Below, in pieces: positions 1 through 12,769 of a stretch of 64,000 nt of DNA. The DNA lies in contig NC_087065.1 in NCBI RefSeq assembly GCF_963678635.1, positions 78,315,396 to 78,379,395 on the forward strand. The letters are read 5' to 3'. This DNA comes from Symsagittifera roscoffensis. Lineage: Eukaryota > Xenacoelomorpha > Acoela > Convolutidae. The notes beneath the pieces are model-generated. The model was not told where the DNA came from. It saw only the letters and a program-made list of their open reading frames with translations, and did no database searches. How positions within the stretch are numbered: position 1 is the stretch's first letter; each line of letters starts with the position of its first letter. The translations under genes were made by a program, and so were the position numbers.

Positions 1-3000
1 CTTTGTTACACGGTCAGTCCTCTTTTTCCAACCACAGTAGTATATTTTAGTGTAAATAATTGCAGGCGTAGTAATTGTTACACTGTCAGTCCTCTTTTTC
101 CAACCACAGTAGTACATTTTAGTGTAAAGTATTGCAGGCGTATTGTTTGTTACACTGTCAGTCCTCTTTTCCCAACCACAGTAGTACATTTTAGTGTAAC
201 GTATAACAGGCGTAGTGTTTGTTACACTTTCAGTCCTCTTTTCCCAACCACAGTAGTATATTTTAGTGTAAATAATTGCAGGCGTAGTAATTGTTACACT
301 GTCAGTCCTCTTTTTCCAACCACAGTAGTACATTTTAGTGTAAAGTATTGCAGGCGTATTGTTTGTTACACTGTCAGTCCTCTTTTCCCAACCACAGTAG
401 TACATTTTAGAGTAAAGTATTTCAGGCGTAGTGTTTGTTACACTGTCAGTCCTCTTTTCCCAACCACAGTAGAACATTTTAGTGTAATGTATTGCAGGCG
501 TAATGATTGTTACACTGTCAGTCCTCTTTTCCCAACCATAGTAGTACAATTTAGTGTAAATTATTGCAGGCGTAGTCTTTGTTACACGGTCAGTCCTCTT
601 TTTCCAACCACAGTAGTACATTTTAGTGTAACGTATTGCAGGTGCAGTGTTTGTTACACTGTCAGTCCTCTTTTCCCAATCACACTAGTACTTTTTAATG
701 TAAAGTTTTGCAGGCGTAGTGTTTGTTACACGGTCAGTCCACTTTTCCCAACCACAGTCGTACAATTTACTGGAACGTATTGCAGGCGTAGTGCTTGTTA
801 CACTGTTATTCCTCTTTTGCCAACCACAGTAATATAGTGTAATGTAAAGTATTGCAGACGTATTGTTTGTTACATTGTCAATTCTCTTTTTCCAAGCACA
901 GTAATTCATTTTAGTGTAAAGTTTTGCAGGCGTAGTGTTTGTTACAATGTCAGTCCTCTTTTCCCAACCACAGTAGTAAGTACATTTTGTGTAATGTATT
1001 GCAGGTGTAGTGTTTGTAACACGGTCAGTCCTCCTTTTCCAACCACATTAGTACTTTTTAGTATAAGGTATTGCAGGCGTAATGTTTGTTACACTGTCAG
1101 TCCTCTTTTCCCAACCACAGTAGTACATTTTAGTGTAACTTATTGCAGGCGTAGTGTTTGTTACACGGTCACTCCTCTTTTCCCAACCACAGTAGTACAA
1201 TTTAGTGTAACGTATTGCAGGCGTAGTGTTTGTTACAATGTCGGTCCTCTTTTCCCAACCACAGTAGTACAATTTAGTGTAACGAATTGCAGGCGTAGTG
1301 TTTGTTACAAAGTCGGTCCTCTTTTCCCAACCACAGTAGTACATTTTAGTGTAACGTATTGCATTCGTAATGTTTCTTACACTGTCACTCCTCTTTTCCC
1401 AACCACAGTAGTACATTTTAGTGTAACGTATTGCAGGCGTAGTGTCTGTTACACTGTCAGTCCTCTTTTTCCAACAACAGTAGTACATTTTAGTATAACG
1501 TATTGCAGGCGTAGTGTTTGTTACACGGTCAGTCCTCTTTTTCCAACCACAGTAGTACAATTTAATGTAATGTATTGCAGGCGTAGTGTTTGTTACAATG
1601 TCGCTCCTTTTTTCCCAACCACAGTAGTACATTTTAGTGTAACGTATTGCATTCGTAATGTTTGTTACACTGTCACTCCTCTTTTCTCAACCACAGTAGC
1701 ACATTTTAGTATAACGTATTGCAGGCGTAGTGTTTGTTACACGGTCAGTCCTCTCTTCCCAACCACAGTAGTACAATTTAGTGCAACGTATTGCAGGCGT
1801 AGTGTTTGTTACACGGTCAGTCCTCTTTTCCCAACCACAGTAGTACAATTTAGTGTAACGTTTTGCAGGCGTAGTGTTTGTTACAATATCGGTCCTCTTT
1901 TCCCAACCACAGTAGTACTTTTTAGTGTAACGTATTGCATTCGTAATGTTTGTTACACTCTCACTCCTCTTTTCCCAACCACAGTAGTTCATTTTAGTGT
2001 AACGTATTGCATGCGTAATGTTTGTTACACTGTCAGTCCTCTTTTCCCAACCACAGTAGCACATTTTAGTGTAACGTATTGCAGGCGTAGTGTCTCTTAC
2101 ACTGTCAGTCCTCTTTTCCCAACCACAGTAGCACATTTTAGTGTAACGTATTGCAGGCGTAGTGTTTGTTACACGGTCAGTCCTCTTTTCCCAACCACAG
2201 TAATACATTTTAGTTTAACGTATTGCAGGCGTAGTGTCTGTTACACTGTCATTCCTCTTTTTCCAACAAAAGTAGTATAGTTTAGTATAACGTATTGCAG
2301 GCGTAGTGTTTGTTACACGGTCAGTCCTCTTTTCCCAACCACAGTAGTACAATTTAGTGTAACGTATTGCAGGCGTAGTGTATGTTACACGGTCAGTCCT
2401 CTTTTCCCACCCACTGTAGTCCAATCTAATGTAACGTTTTGCAGGCGTAAGGTTTGTTACTATGTCGGTCCTCTTTTCTCAACCACAGTAGTAAATTTTA
2501 GTGTAACGGGTTGCATGCGTAATGTTTGTTACACTGTCAGTCCTCTTTTCCCAACCACAGTAGCTCATTTTAGTGTAACGTATTGCAGGCGCAGTGTCTG
2601 TTACACTGTCAGTCCTCTTTTCCCAACCACAGTAGCTCATTTTAGTGTAACGTATAGCAGGCGCAGTGTCTGTTACACTGTCATTCCTCTTTTCCCAACC
2701 ACAGTAGCTCATTTTAGTGCAACGTATTGCAGGCGTAGTGTTTGTTACACTGTCAGTCCTCTTTTCCCAACCACAGTAGCTCATTTTAGTGTAACGTATT
2801 GCAGGCGCAGTGTCTGTTACACTGTCAGTCCTCTTTTCCCAACCACAGTAGCTCATTTTAGTGTAACGTATTGCAGGCGTAGTGTCTGTTACACTGTCAG
2901 TCCTCTTTTTCCAACAAAAGTAGTATAGTTTAGTATAACGTATTGCAGGCGTAGTGTTTGTTACACGGTCAGTCCTCTATTCCCAACCACAGTAGTACAA

Positions 3001-3396
3001 TTTAGTGTAACGTATTGCAGGCGTAGTGTATGTTACACGGTCAGTCCTCTTTTCCCACCCACAATAGTCCAATTTAATGTAACGTTTTGCAGGCGTAAGG
3101 TTTGTTACAATATCGGTCCTCTTTTCCCAACCACAGTAGTACTTTTTAGTGTAACGTATTGCATTCGTAATGTTTGTTACACTGTCACTCCTCTTTTCCC
3201 AACCACAGTAGTTCATTTTAGTGTAAAGTATTGCATGCGTAATGTTTGTTACACTGTCAGTCCTCTTTTCCCAACCACAGTAGTACAATTTAGTGTAACG
3301 TATTGCAGGCGTAGTGTATGTTACACGGTCAGTCCTCTTTTCCCACCCACAGTAATCCAATTTAATGTAACGTTTTGCAGGCGTAAGGTTTGTTAC

Positions 3397-6300
3397 AATA
3401 TCGGTCCTCTTTTCCCAATCACAGTAGTACTTTTTAGTGTAACGTATTGCATTCGTAATGTTTGTTACACTGTCACTCCTCTTTTCCCAACCACAGTAGT
3501 TCATTTTAGTGTAACGTATTGCATGCGTAATGTTTGTTACACTGTCAGTCCTCTTTTCCCAACCACAGTAGCACATTTCAGTGTAACGTATTGCAGGCGT
3601 AGTGTCTCTTACACTGTCAGTCCTCTTTTCCCAACCACAGTAGCACATTTTAGTGTAACGTATTGCAGGCGTAGTGTTTGTTACACGGTCAGTCCTCTTT
3701 TCCCAACCACAGTAATACATTTTAGTGTAACGTATTGCAGGCGTAGTGTCTGTTACACTGTCAGTCCTCTTTTTCCAACAAAAGTAGTATAGTTTAGTAT
3801 AACGTATTGCAGGCGTAGTGTTTGTTACACGGTCAGTCCTCTTTTCCCAACCACAGTAGTACAATTTAGTGTAACGTATTGCAGGCGTAGTGTATGTTAC
3901 ACGGTCAGTCCTCTTTTCCCACCCGCAGTAGTCCAATTTAATGTAACGTTTTGCAGGCGTAGGGTTTGTTACTATGTCGGTCCTCTTTTTCAACCACATT
4001 AGTACATTTTAGTGTAACGTGTTGCATGCGTAATGTTTGTTACACTGTCAGTCCTCTTTTCCCAACCACAGTAGCTCATTTTAGTGTAACGTATTGCAGG
4101 CGCAGTGTCTGTTACACTGTCAGTCCTCTTTTCCCAACCACAGTAGCTCATTTTAGTGTAACGTATTGCAGGCGTAGTGTTTGTTACACTGTCAGTCCTA
4201 TTTTCCCAACCACAGTAATCTACTTTAGTGTAACATATTGCAGACGTATTGTTTGTTACATTGTCAGTCCTCTTTTTCCAACCACAGTAGTACATTTTAG
4301 TGTAACGTATTGCAGGCGTAGTGTATGTTACACGGTCAGTCCTCTTTTCCCACCCACAGTAGTCCAATTTAATGTAACGTTTTGCAGGCGTAAGGTTTGT
4401 TACTATGTCGGTCCTCTTTTCTCAACCACAGTAGTACACGTTAGTGTACCGTGTTGCATGCGTAATGTTTGTTACACTGTCAGTCCTCTTTTCCCAACCA
4501 CAGTAGCTCATTTTAGTGTAACGTATTGCAGGCGTAGTGTATGTTACACTGTCAGTCCTCTTTTCCCAACCACAGTAGCACAATTTAGTGTAACGTATTG
4601 CAAGCGTAGTGTTTGTTACACGGTCAGTCCTCTTTTCCCAACCACTGTAGTACATTTTGCTGTAACGTATTGCAGGCGTAAGGTTTGTTACTATGTCGGT
4701 CCTCTTTTCTCAACCACAGTAGTACATTTTAGTGTAACGTGTTGCATGCGTAATGTTTGTTACACTGTCAGTCCTCTTTTCCCAATCACAGTAGCTCATT
4801 TTAGTGTAACGTATTGCAGGCGTAGTGTTTGTTACACTGTCAGTCCTATTTTCCCAACCACAGTAATCTACTTTAGTGTAACATATTGCAGACGTATTGT
4901 TTGTTACATTGTCAGTCCTCTTTTTCCAACCACAGTAGTACATTTTAGTGTAACGTATTGCAGGCGTAGTGTATGTTACACGGTCAGTCCTCTTTTCGCA
5001 CCCACAGTAGTCCAATTTAAGGTAACGTTTTGCAGGCGTAAGGTTTGTTACTATGTCGGTCCTCTTTTCTCAACCGCAGTAGTACACGTTAGTGTACCGT
5101 GTTGCATGCGTAATGTTTGTTACACTGTCAGTCCTCTTTTCCCAACCACAGTAGCTCATTTTAGTGTAACGTAATGCAGGCGTAGTGTATGTTACACTGT
5201 CAGTCCTCTTTTCCCAACCACAGTAGCACAATTTAGTGTAACGTATTGCAAGCGTAGTGTTTGTTACACGGTCAGTCCTCTTTTCCCAACCACTATAGTA
5301 CATTTTACTGTAACGTATTGCAGGCGTAAGGTTTGTTACTATGTCGGTCCTCTTTTCTCAACCACAGTAGTACATTTTAGTGTAACGTGTTGCATGCGTA
5401 ATGTTTGTTACACTGTCAGTCCTTTTTTCCCAACCACAGTAGCTCATTTTAGTGTAACGTATTGCAGGCGTAGTGTCTCTTACACTGTCAGTCCTCTTTT
5501 CCCAACCACAGTAGCACATTTTAGTGTAACGTATTGCAGGCGTAGTGTTTGTTACAATATCGGTCCTCTTTTCCCAATCACAGTAGTACTTTTTAGTGTA
5601 ACGTATTGCATTCGTAATGTTTGTTACACTGTCACTCATCTTTTCCCAACCACAGTAGTTCATTTTAGTGTAACGTATTGCATGCGTAATGTTTGTTACA
5701 CTGTCAGTCCTCTTTTCCCAACCACAGTAGCACATTTTAGTGTAACGTATTGCAGGCGTAGTGTCTCTTACACTGTCAGTCCTCTTTTCCCAACCACAGT
5801 AGCACATTTTAGTGTAACGTATTGCAGGCGTAGTGTTTGTTACACGGTCAGTCCTCTTTTCCCAACCACAGTAATACATTTTAGTGTAACGTATTGCAGG
5901 CGTAGTGTCTGTTACACTGTCAGTCCTCTTTTTCCAACAAAAGTAGTATAGTTTAGTATAACGTATCGCAGGCGTAGTGTTTGTTACACGGTCAGTCCTC
6001 TTTTCCCAACCACAGTAGTACAATTTAGTGTAACGTATTGCAGGCGTAGTGTATGTTACACGGTCAGTCCTCTTTTCCCACCCACAGTAGTCCAATTTAA
6101 TGTAACGTTTTGCAGGCGTAAGGTTTGTTACTATGTCGGTCCTCTTTTTCAACCACATTAGTACATTTTAGTGTAACGTGTTGCATGCGTAATGTTTGTT
6201 ACACTGTCAGTCCTCTTTTCCCAACCACAGTAGCTCATTTTAGTGTAACGTATTGCAGGCGCAGTGTCTGTTACACTGTCAGTCCTCTTTTCCCAACCAC

Positions 6301-9300
6301 AGTAGCTCATTTTAGTGTAACGTATTGCAGGCGTAGTGTTTGTTACACTGTCAGTCCTATTTTCCCAACCACAGTAATCTACTTTAGTGTAACATATTGC
6401 AGACGTATTGTTTGTTACATTGTCAGTCCTCTTTTTCCAACCACAGTAGTACATTTTAGTGTAACGTATTGCAGGCGTAGTGTATGTTACACGGTCAGTC
6501 CTCTTTTCCCACCCACAGTAGTCCAATTTAATGTAACGTTTTGCAGGCGTAAGGTTTGTTACTATGTCGGTCCTCTTTTCTCAACCACAGTAGTACACGT
6601 TAGTGTACCGTGTTGCATGCGTAATGTTTGTTACACTGTCAGTCCTCTTTTCCCAACCACAGTAGCTCATTTTAGTGTAACGTATTGCAGGCGTAGTGTA
6701 TGTTACACTGTCAGCCCTCTTTTCCCAACCACAGTAGCACAATTTAGTGTAACGTATTGCAAGCGTAGTGTTTGTTACACGGTCAGTCCTCTTTTCCCAA
6801 CCACTGTAGTACATTTTACTGTAACGTATTGCAGGCGTAAGGTTTGTTACTATGTCGGTCCTCTTTTCTCAACCACAGTAGTACATTTTAGTGTAACGTG
6901 TTGCATGCGTAATGTTTGTTACACTGTCAGTCCTCTTTTCCCAACCACAGTAGCTCATTTTAGTGTAACGTATTGCAGGCGTAGTGTCTGTTACACTGTC
7001 AGTTCTCTTTTCCCAGCCACAGTAGTACATTTTAGTATAACTTAATGCAGGCGTAGTGTTTGTTACACGGTCAGTCCTCTTTTCCCAACCACAGTAGTGC
7101 ACTTTAGTGTAAAGTATTGCAGGCGTAGTGTTGTTACACTGTAAGTCCTATTTTCCCATCCACAGTAATATACTGTAGTGTAAAATATTGCAGACGTATG
7201 GTTTGTTACATAGTCAGTCCTCTTTTCCCAACCACAGTAGTACATTTTAGAGTAACTTATTGCAGGCGTAGTGTATGTTACACTGTCAGTCCTCTTTTCC
7301 CAACCACAGTAGCACAATTTAGTGTAACGTATTGCAAGCGTAGTGTTTGTTACACGGTCAGTCCTCTTTTCCCAACCACTGTAGTACATTTTACTGTAAC
7401 GTATTGCAGGCGTAAGGTTTGTTACTATGTCGGTCCTCTTTTCTCAACCACAGTAGTACATTTTAGTGTAACGTGTTGCATGCGTAATGTTTGTTACACT
7501 GTCAGTCCTCTTTTCCCAACCACAGTAGCTCCTTTTAGTGTAACGTATTGCAGGCGTAGTGTCTGTTACACTGTCAGTCCTCTTTTTCCAACAAAAGTAG
7601 TATAGTTTAGTATAACGTATCGCAGGCGTAGTGTTTGTTACACGGTCAGTCCTCTTTTCCCAACCACAGTAGTACAATTTAGTGTAACGTATTGCAGGCG
7701 TAGTGTATGTTACACGGTCAGTCCTCTTTTCCCACCCACAGTAGTCCAATTTATTGTAACGTTTTGCAGGCGTAAGGTTTGTTACTATGTCGGTCCTCTT
7801 TTTCAACCACATTAGTACATTTTAGTGTAACGTGTTGCATGCGTAATGTTTGTTACACTGTCAGTCCTCTTTTCCCAACCACAGTAGCTCATTTTAGTGT
7901 AACGTATTGCAGGCGCAGTGTCTGTTACACTGTCAGCCCTCTTTTCCCAACCACAGTAGCTCATTTTAGTGTAACGTATTGCAGGCGTAGTGTTTGTTAC
8001 ACTGTCAGTCCTATTTTCCCAACCACAGTAATCTACTTTAGTGTAACATATTGCAGACGTATTGTTTGTTACATTGTCAGTCCTCTTTTTCCAACCACAG
8101 TAGTACATTTTAGTGTAACGTATTGCAGGCGTAGTGTATGTTACACGGTCAGTCCTCTTTTCCCACCCACAGTAGTCCAATTTAATGTAACGTTTTGCAG
8201 GCGTAAGGTTTGTTACTATGTCGGTCCTCTTTTCTCAACCACAGTAGTACACGTTAGTGTACCGTGTTGCATGCGTAATGTTTGTTACACTGTCAGTCCT
8301 CTTTTCCCAACCACAGTAGCTCATTTTAGTGTAACGTATTGCAGGCGCAGTGTCTGTTACACTGTCAGTCCTCTTTTCCCAACCACAGTAGCTCATTTTA
8401 GTGTAACGTATTGCAGGCGTAGTGTTTGTTACACTGTCAGTCCTATTTTCCCAACCACAGTAATCTACTTTAGTGTAACATATTGCAGACGTATTGTTTG
8501 TTACATTGTCAGTCCTCTTTTTCCAACCACAGTAGTACATTTTAGTGTAACGTATTGCAGGCGTAGTGTATGTTACACGGTCAGTCCTCTTTTCCCACCC
8601 ACAGTAGTCCAATTTAATGTAACGTTTTGCAGGCGTAAGGTTTGTTACTATGTCGGTCCTCTTTTCTCAACCACAGTAGTACACGTTAGTGTACCGTGTT
8701 GCATGCGTAATGTTTGTTACACTGTCAGTCCTCTTTTCCCAACCACAGTAGCTCATTTTAGTGTAACGTATTGCAAGCGTAGTGTTTGTTACACGGTCAG
8801 TCCTCTTTTCCCACCCACAGTAGTCCAATTTAATGTAACGTTTTGCAGGCGTAAGGTTTGTTACTATGTCGGTCCTCTTTTCTCAACCACAGTAGTACAC
8901 GTTAGTGTACCGTGTTGCATGCGTAGTGTATGTTACACTGTCAGTCCTCTTTTCCCAACCACAGTAGCACAATTTATAGTAACGTATTGCAAGCGTAGTG
9001 TTTGTTACACGGTCAGTCCTCTTTTCCCAACCACTGTAGTACATTTTACTGTAACGTATTGCAGGCGTAAGGTTTGTTACTATGTCGGTCCTCTTTTCTC
9101 AACCACAGTAGTACATTTTAGTGTAACGTGTTGCATGCGTAATGTTTGTTACACTGTCAGTCCTCTTTTCCCAACCACAGTAGCTCATTTTAGTGTAACG
9201 TATTGCAGGCGTAGTGTCTGTTACACTGTCAGTTCTCTTTTCCCAGCCACAGTAGTACATTTTAGTATAACTTAATGCAGGCGTAGTGTTTGTTACACGG

Positions 9301-9350
9301 TCAGTCCTCTTTTCCCAACCACAGTAGTACACTTTAGTGTAAAGTATTGC
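3397..9350 (+). repeat. Domain I nested segmental duplications (offsets 2159, 1654, 423, 2230 bp)
   Basis: Ordered sets of variant monomers recur here. The stretch near 3397-4825 reappears at about 5556-6984, an offset of 2159 bp, which is 30 monomers less one base. Part of it recurs again about 1654 bp later, near 7560-8230. A six-monomer subset at 7812 recurs at 8235 (423 bp). The stretch around 6869-7389 recurs at 9099-9547 (2230 bp). A good landmark is the shortened monomer with TCCTCTTTTTCAACCACATT at about 3982, 6141 and 7795. Nesting of several periods implies successive unequal exchanges rather than one simple higher-order repeat. Confidence 0.8.
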
Positions 9351-12300
9351 AGGCGTAGTGTTGTTACACTGTAAGTCCTATTTTCCCATCCACAGTAATA
9401 TACTGTAGTGTAAAATATTGCAGACGTATGGTTTGTTACATAGTCAGTCCTCTTTTCCCAACCACAGTAGTACATTTTAGAGTAACTTATTGCAGGCGTA
9501 GTGTTTGTTACACGGTCAGTCCTCTTTTCCCAACCGCAGTAGTACAATTTAGTGTAAAGTATTGCAGGCGTAGTGTTTGTTACACTGTAAGTCCTATTTT
9601 ACCAACCACAGTAATATACTGTAGTGTAAAATATTGCAGACGTATGGTTTGTTACATAGTCAGTCCTCTTTTCCCAACCACAGTAGTACCTTTTAGAGTA
9701 ACGTATTGTATGCGTAGTGTTGGTAACACGATCAGTCCTCCCAACCACATTAGTACGTTTTAGTGTAACGTATCGCAGGCGTAGTGTTTGTTACACGGTC
9801 AGTCCTCTTTTCCCTACCACAGTAGTATGTTTTAGTGTAATGTATTGGAGGCGTAGTGTTTGTTACACTGTCAGTCCTCTTTTTCCAACAAGAGTAGTAC
9901 AATTTAGTATAGGGTATTGCAGGCGTATTGTTTGTTATACGGTCAGTCCTCTTTTCCCAACCACAGTAGTACATTTTAGTGTAACGTATTGCAGGCGTAG
10001 TGTTTGTTACACGGTCAGTCCTCTTTTCCCTACCACAGTAGTATGTTTTAGTGTAATGTATTGGAGGCGTAGTGTTTGTTACACTGTCAGTCCTCTTTTT
10101 CCAACAAGAGTAGTACAATTTAGTATAGGGTATTGCAGGCGTATTGTTTGTTATACGGTCAGTCCTCTTTTCCCAACCACAGTAGTACATTTTATTGTAA
10201 CGTATTGCAGGCGTAGTGTTTGTAACAATGTCAGTCCACTTTTCCCAACCACAGTAGTACATTTTAGTGTAACGTATTGCATGCGTAGTATTTGTAACAC
10301 CGTCAGTCCTCTTTTTCCAACCACATTAGTACAATTTAGTGTAAGGTATTGAAGGCGTAATGTTTGTTACACGGTCAGTCCTCTTTTCCCACCACAGTAG
10401 TACATTTTGGTGTAAAGTTTTGCAGGCGTAGTGTTTGTTACACGGTCAATCCTCTTTTCCCAACCACAGTCGAACAATTTAGTGTAACGTAATGCAGGTG
10501 TAATGTTTGTTACACGGTCAGTCTTCTTTTCCCAACCACAGTAATACATTTTGGTGTAAAGTTTTGCAGGCGTAGTGTTTGTTACACGGTCAGTCCTCTT
10601 TTCCCAACCACAGTCGTACATTTTAGTGTAACGTATTGCAGGCTCAGTGTTTGATACACTGTCAGTCCTCTTTTCCCAATCACGGTAATATATTGTAGTG
10701 TAAAGTATTGCAGGCGTAGTGTTTGTTACATTGTTAGTCCTCTTTTACCAACCACAGTAGTACATTTTTGTGTAACGTATTGCAGGCGTAGTGTTTGTTA
10801 CAATGTCAGTCCTCTTTTTCCAACCACAGTAGTACATTTTAGTGTAACGTATTGCAGTCGTAGTGTTTTTTATAATGTCAGTCCCCTTTTCCCAACCACA
10901 GTAGTACATTTTAGCGTAAAGTATTGGAGGTGTAAGGTTTGTTACACTGTCAGTCCTCTTTTCACAACCACAGTAGTTTGTTTTAGTGTAACGTATTGCA
11001 GGCGTATTGTTTGTTACACGGTCAGTCCCCTTTTCCCAACCACAGTAGTACAATTTAGTCTAAAGTATTGCCGGAGTAGTGTTTGTTAAAGTGTCAGTCC
11101 TCTTTTCCCAGTCACAGTAGTTTATTTTAGTGTAGCGAATTTCAGGCGTAGTGTTTGTTACACTGTCAGTCCTCTTTTACCAACCACAGTAGTACATTTT
11201 AGAGTAACGTTATGCAGGCATAGTGTTTGTTACACTGTCAGTTCTCTTTTCCCAAACAACGTAGTAAATTTTAGTGTAACGTCTTGCGGGCGTAGTGTTT
11301 GTTACACGGTCAGTCCTCTTTTCCCAACCACAGTAGTATTTTTTAGTGTAACGTAATGCAGACGTAATGTTTGTTACACTGTCAGTCCGTTTTTCCCAAC
11401 CACTGTAGTACACTTTATTATAAGGTATTGCAGGCGTAGTGTTTGTTACACGGTCAGTCCTCTATTTCCAATCGCAGTAGTACATTTCAGTGTAAAGTAT
11501 TGCAGGCGTAGTGTTTTTTACACGGTCAGTCCTCTTTTCCCAACCACAGTAGTACATTTTAGTGTAAAGTAATGCAGGCGTAGTGTTATTTGCACTATCA
11601 ATTTTCTTTTCTTAACCACATTAGTACATTTTAGTGTAACGTATTGCAGGCGTAGTGTTTGCTACACGGTCAGCCCTCTTTTCCCAACCAGAGTAGTACA
11701 TTTAAGTGTAAAGTATTGCAGGCGTAGTGCTTGTTTTACGGTCAGTCCTCTTTTCCCATCCACAGTAGTACATTTTAGAGTAACTTATTGCAGGCGTAAT
11801 GTTTGTTACACTGTTATTTCTCTTTTCCCAACCACAGTAGTACATTTTAATGTAACGTATTGCAGGCGTAGTGTTTGTTACAATGTCAGTCCTCTTTTTC
11901 CAACCACAGTAGTACATTTTAGTGTAACGTATTGCAGTCGTAGTGTTTTTTACAACGTCAGTCCTCTTTTCCCAACCACAGTAGTACATTTTAGTGTAAA
12001 GTATTGGAGGTGTAAGGTTTGTTACACTGTCAGTCCTCTTTTTCCAACAACAGTAGTACATTTTAGTGTAACGTATTGCAGTGCAGGCGTAATGTTTGTT
12101 ACACTGTCAGTCCTCTTTTCACAACCAAAGTAGTTTGTTTTAGTGTAACGTATTGCAGGCGTTTTGTTTGTTACACGGTCAGTCCCCTTTTCCCAACCAC
12201 AAAAGGTACAATTTAGTCTAAAGTATTGCAGGAGTAGTGTTTGTTACAGTGTCAGTCCTCTTTTCCCAGTCACAGTAGTACAATTTAGTCTAAAGTATTG

Positions 12301-12769
12301 CAGGAGTAGTGTTTGTTACACTGTCAGTTCTCTTTTCCCAAACAACGTAGTAAATTTTAGTGTAACGTCTTGCGGGCGTAGTGTTTGTTACACGGTCATT
12401 CCTCTTTTCCCAACCACAGTAGTATTTTTTAGTGTAACGTAATGCAGACGTAATGTTTGTTACACTGTCAGTCCGTTTTTCCCAACCACTGTAGTACACT
12501 TTATTATAAGGTATTGCAGGCGTAGTGTTTGTTACACGGTCAGTCCTCTTTTCCCAACCACAGTAGTACATTTTAGTGTAAAGTATTGCAGGCGTAGTGT
12601 TTTTTGCACTGTCAGTTCTCTTTTCCCAAACAACGTAGTAAATTTTAGTGTAACGTCTTGCGGGCGTAGTGTTTGTTACACGGTCAGTCCTCTTTTCCCA
12701 ACCACAGTAGTACATTTTAGTGTAACGTATTGCAGTCGTAGTGTTTTTTACAACGTCAGTCCTCTTTTC
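9243..12769 (+). repeat. Domain II 3.5-kb higher-order repeat, copy 1
   Basis: First copy of a long tandem duplication whose second copy begins at about 12770. It starts at the monomer carrying CCCAGCCACAGTAGTACA followed by ATAACTTAATGCAGG. Landmarks at 9428, 9717, 10367, 11210, 11702 and 12164 all have counterparts downstream. The offset is 3527 bp at the left end and 3382 bp from about 10367 onward. The difference is essentially two whole monomers present only in this copy near 9789-10100, where a three-monomer motif containing ACAAGAGTAGTACAATTTAG occurs twice. Confidence 0.85.

Noticed and set aside
1048-1632. Long minus-strand frames made of 24-residue MYYCGWEKRTD-type units, here and throughout both arrays
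   Set aside because: They overlap equally long plus-strand frames over the same DNA. They exist because the 72-bp monomer is a multiple of three without a stop in this frame, and they break wherever a 71-bp monomer occurs.
994-2280. Plus-strand 428-codon frame of repeated YCRRSVCYTV units
   Set aside because: Same reason: pure tandem repeat, no unique domain, signal peptide or flanking gene structure, and variation that mostly changes residues.
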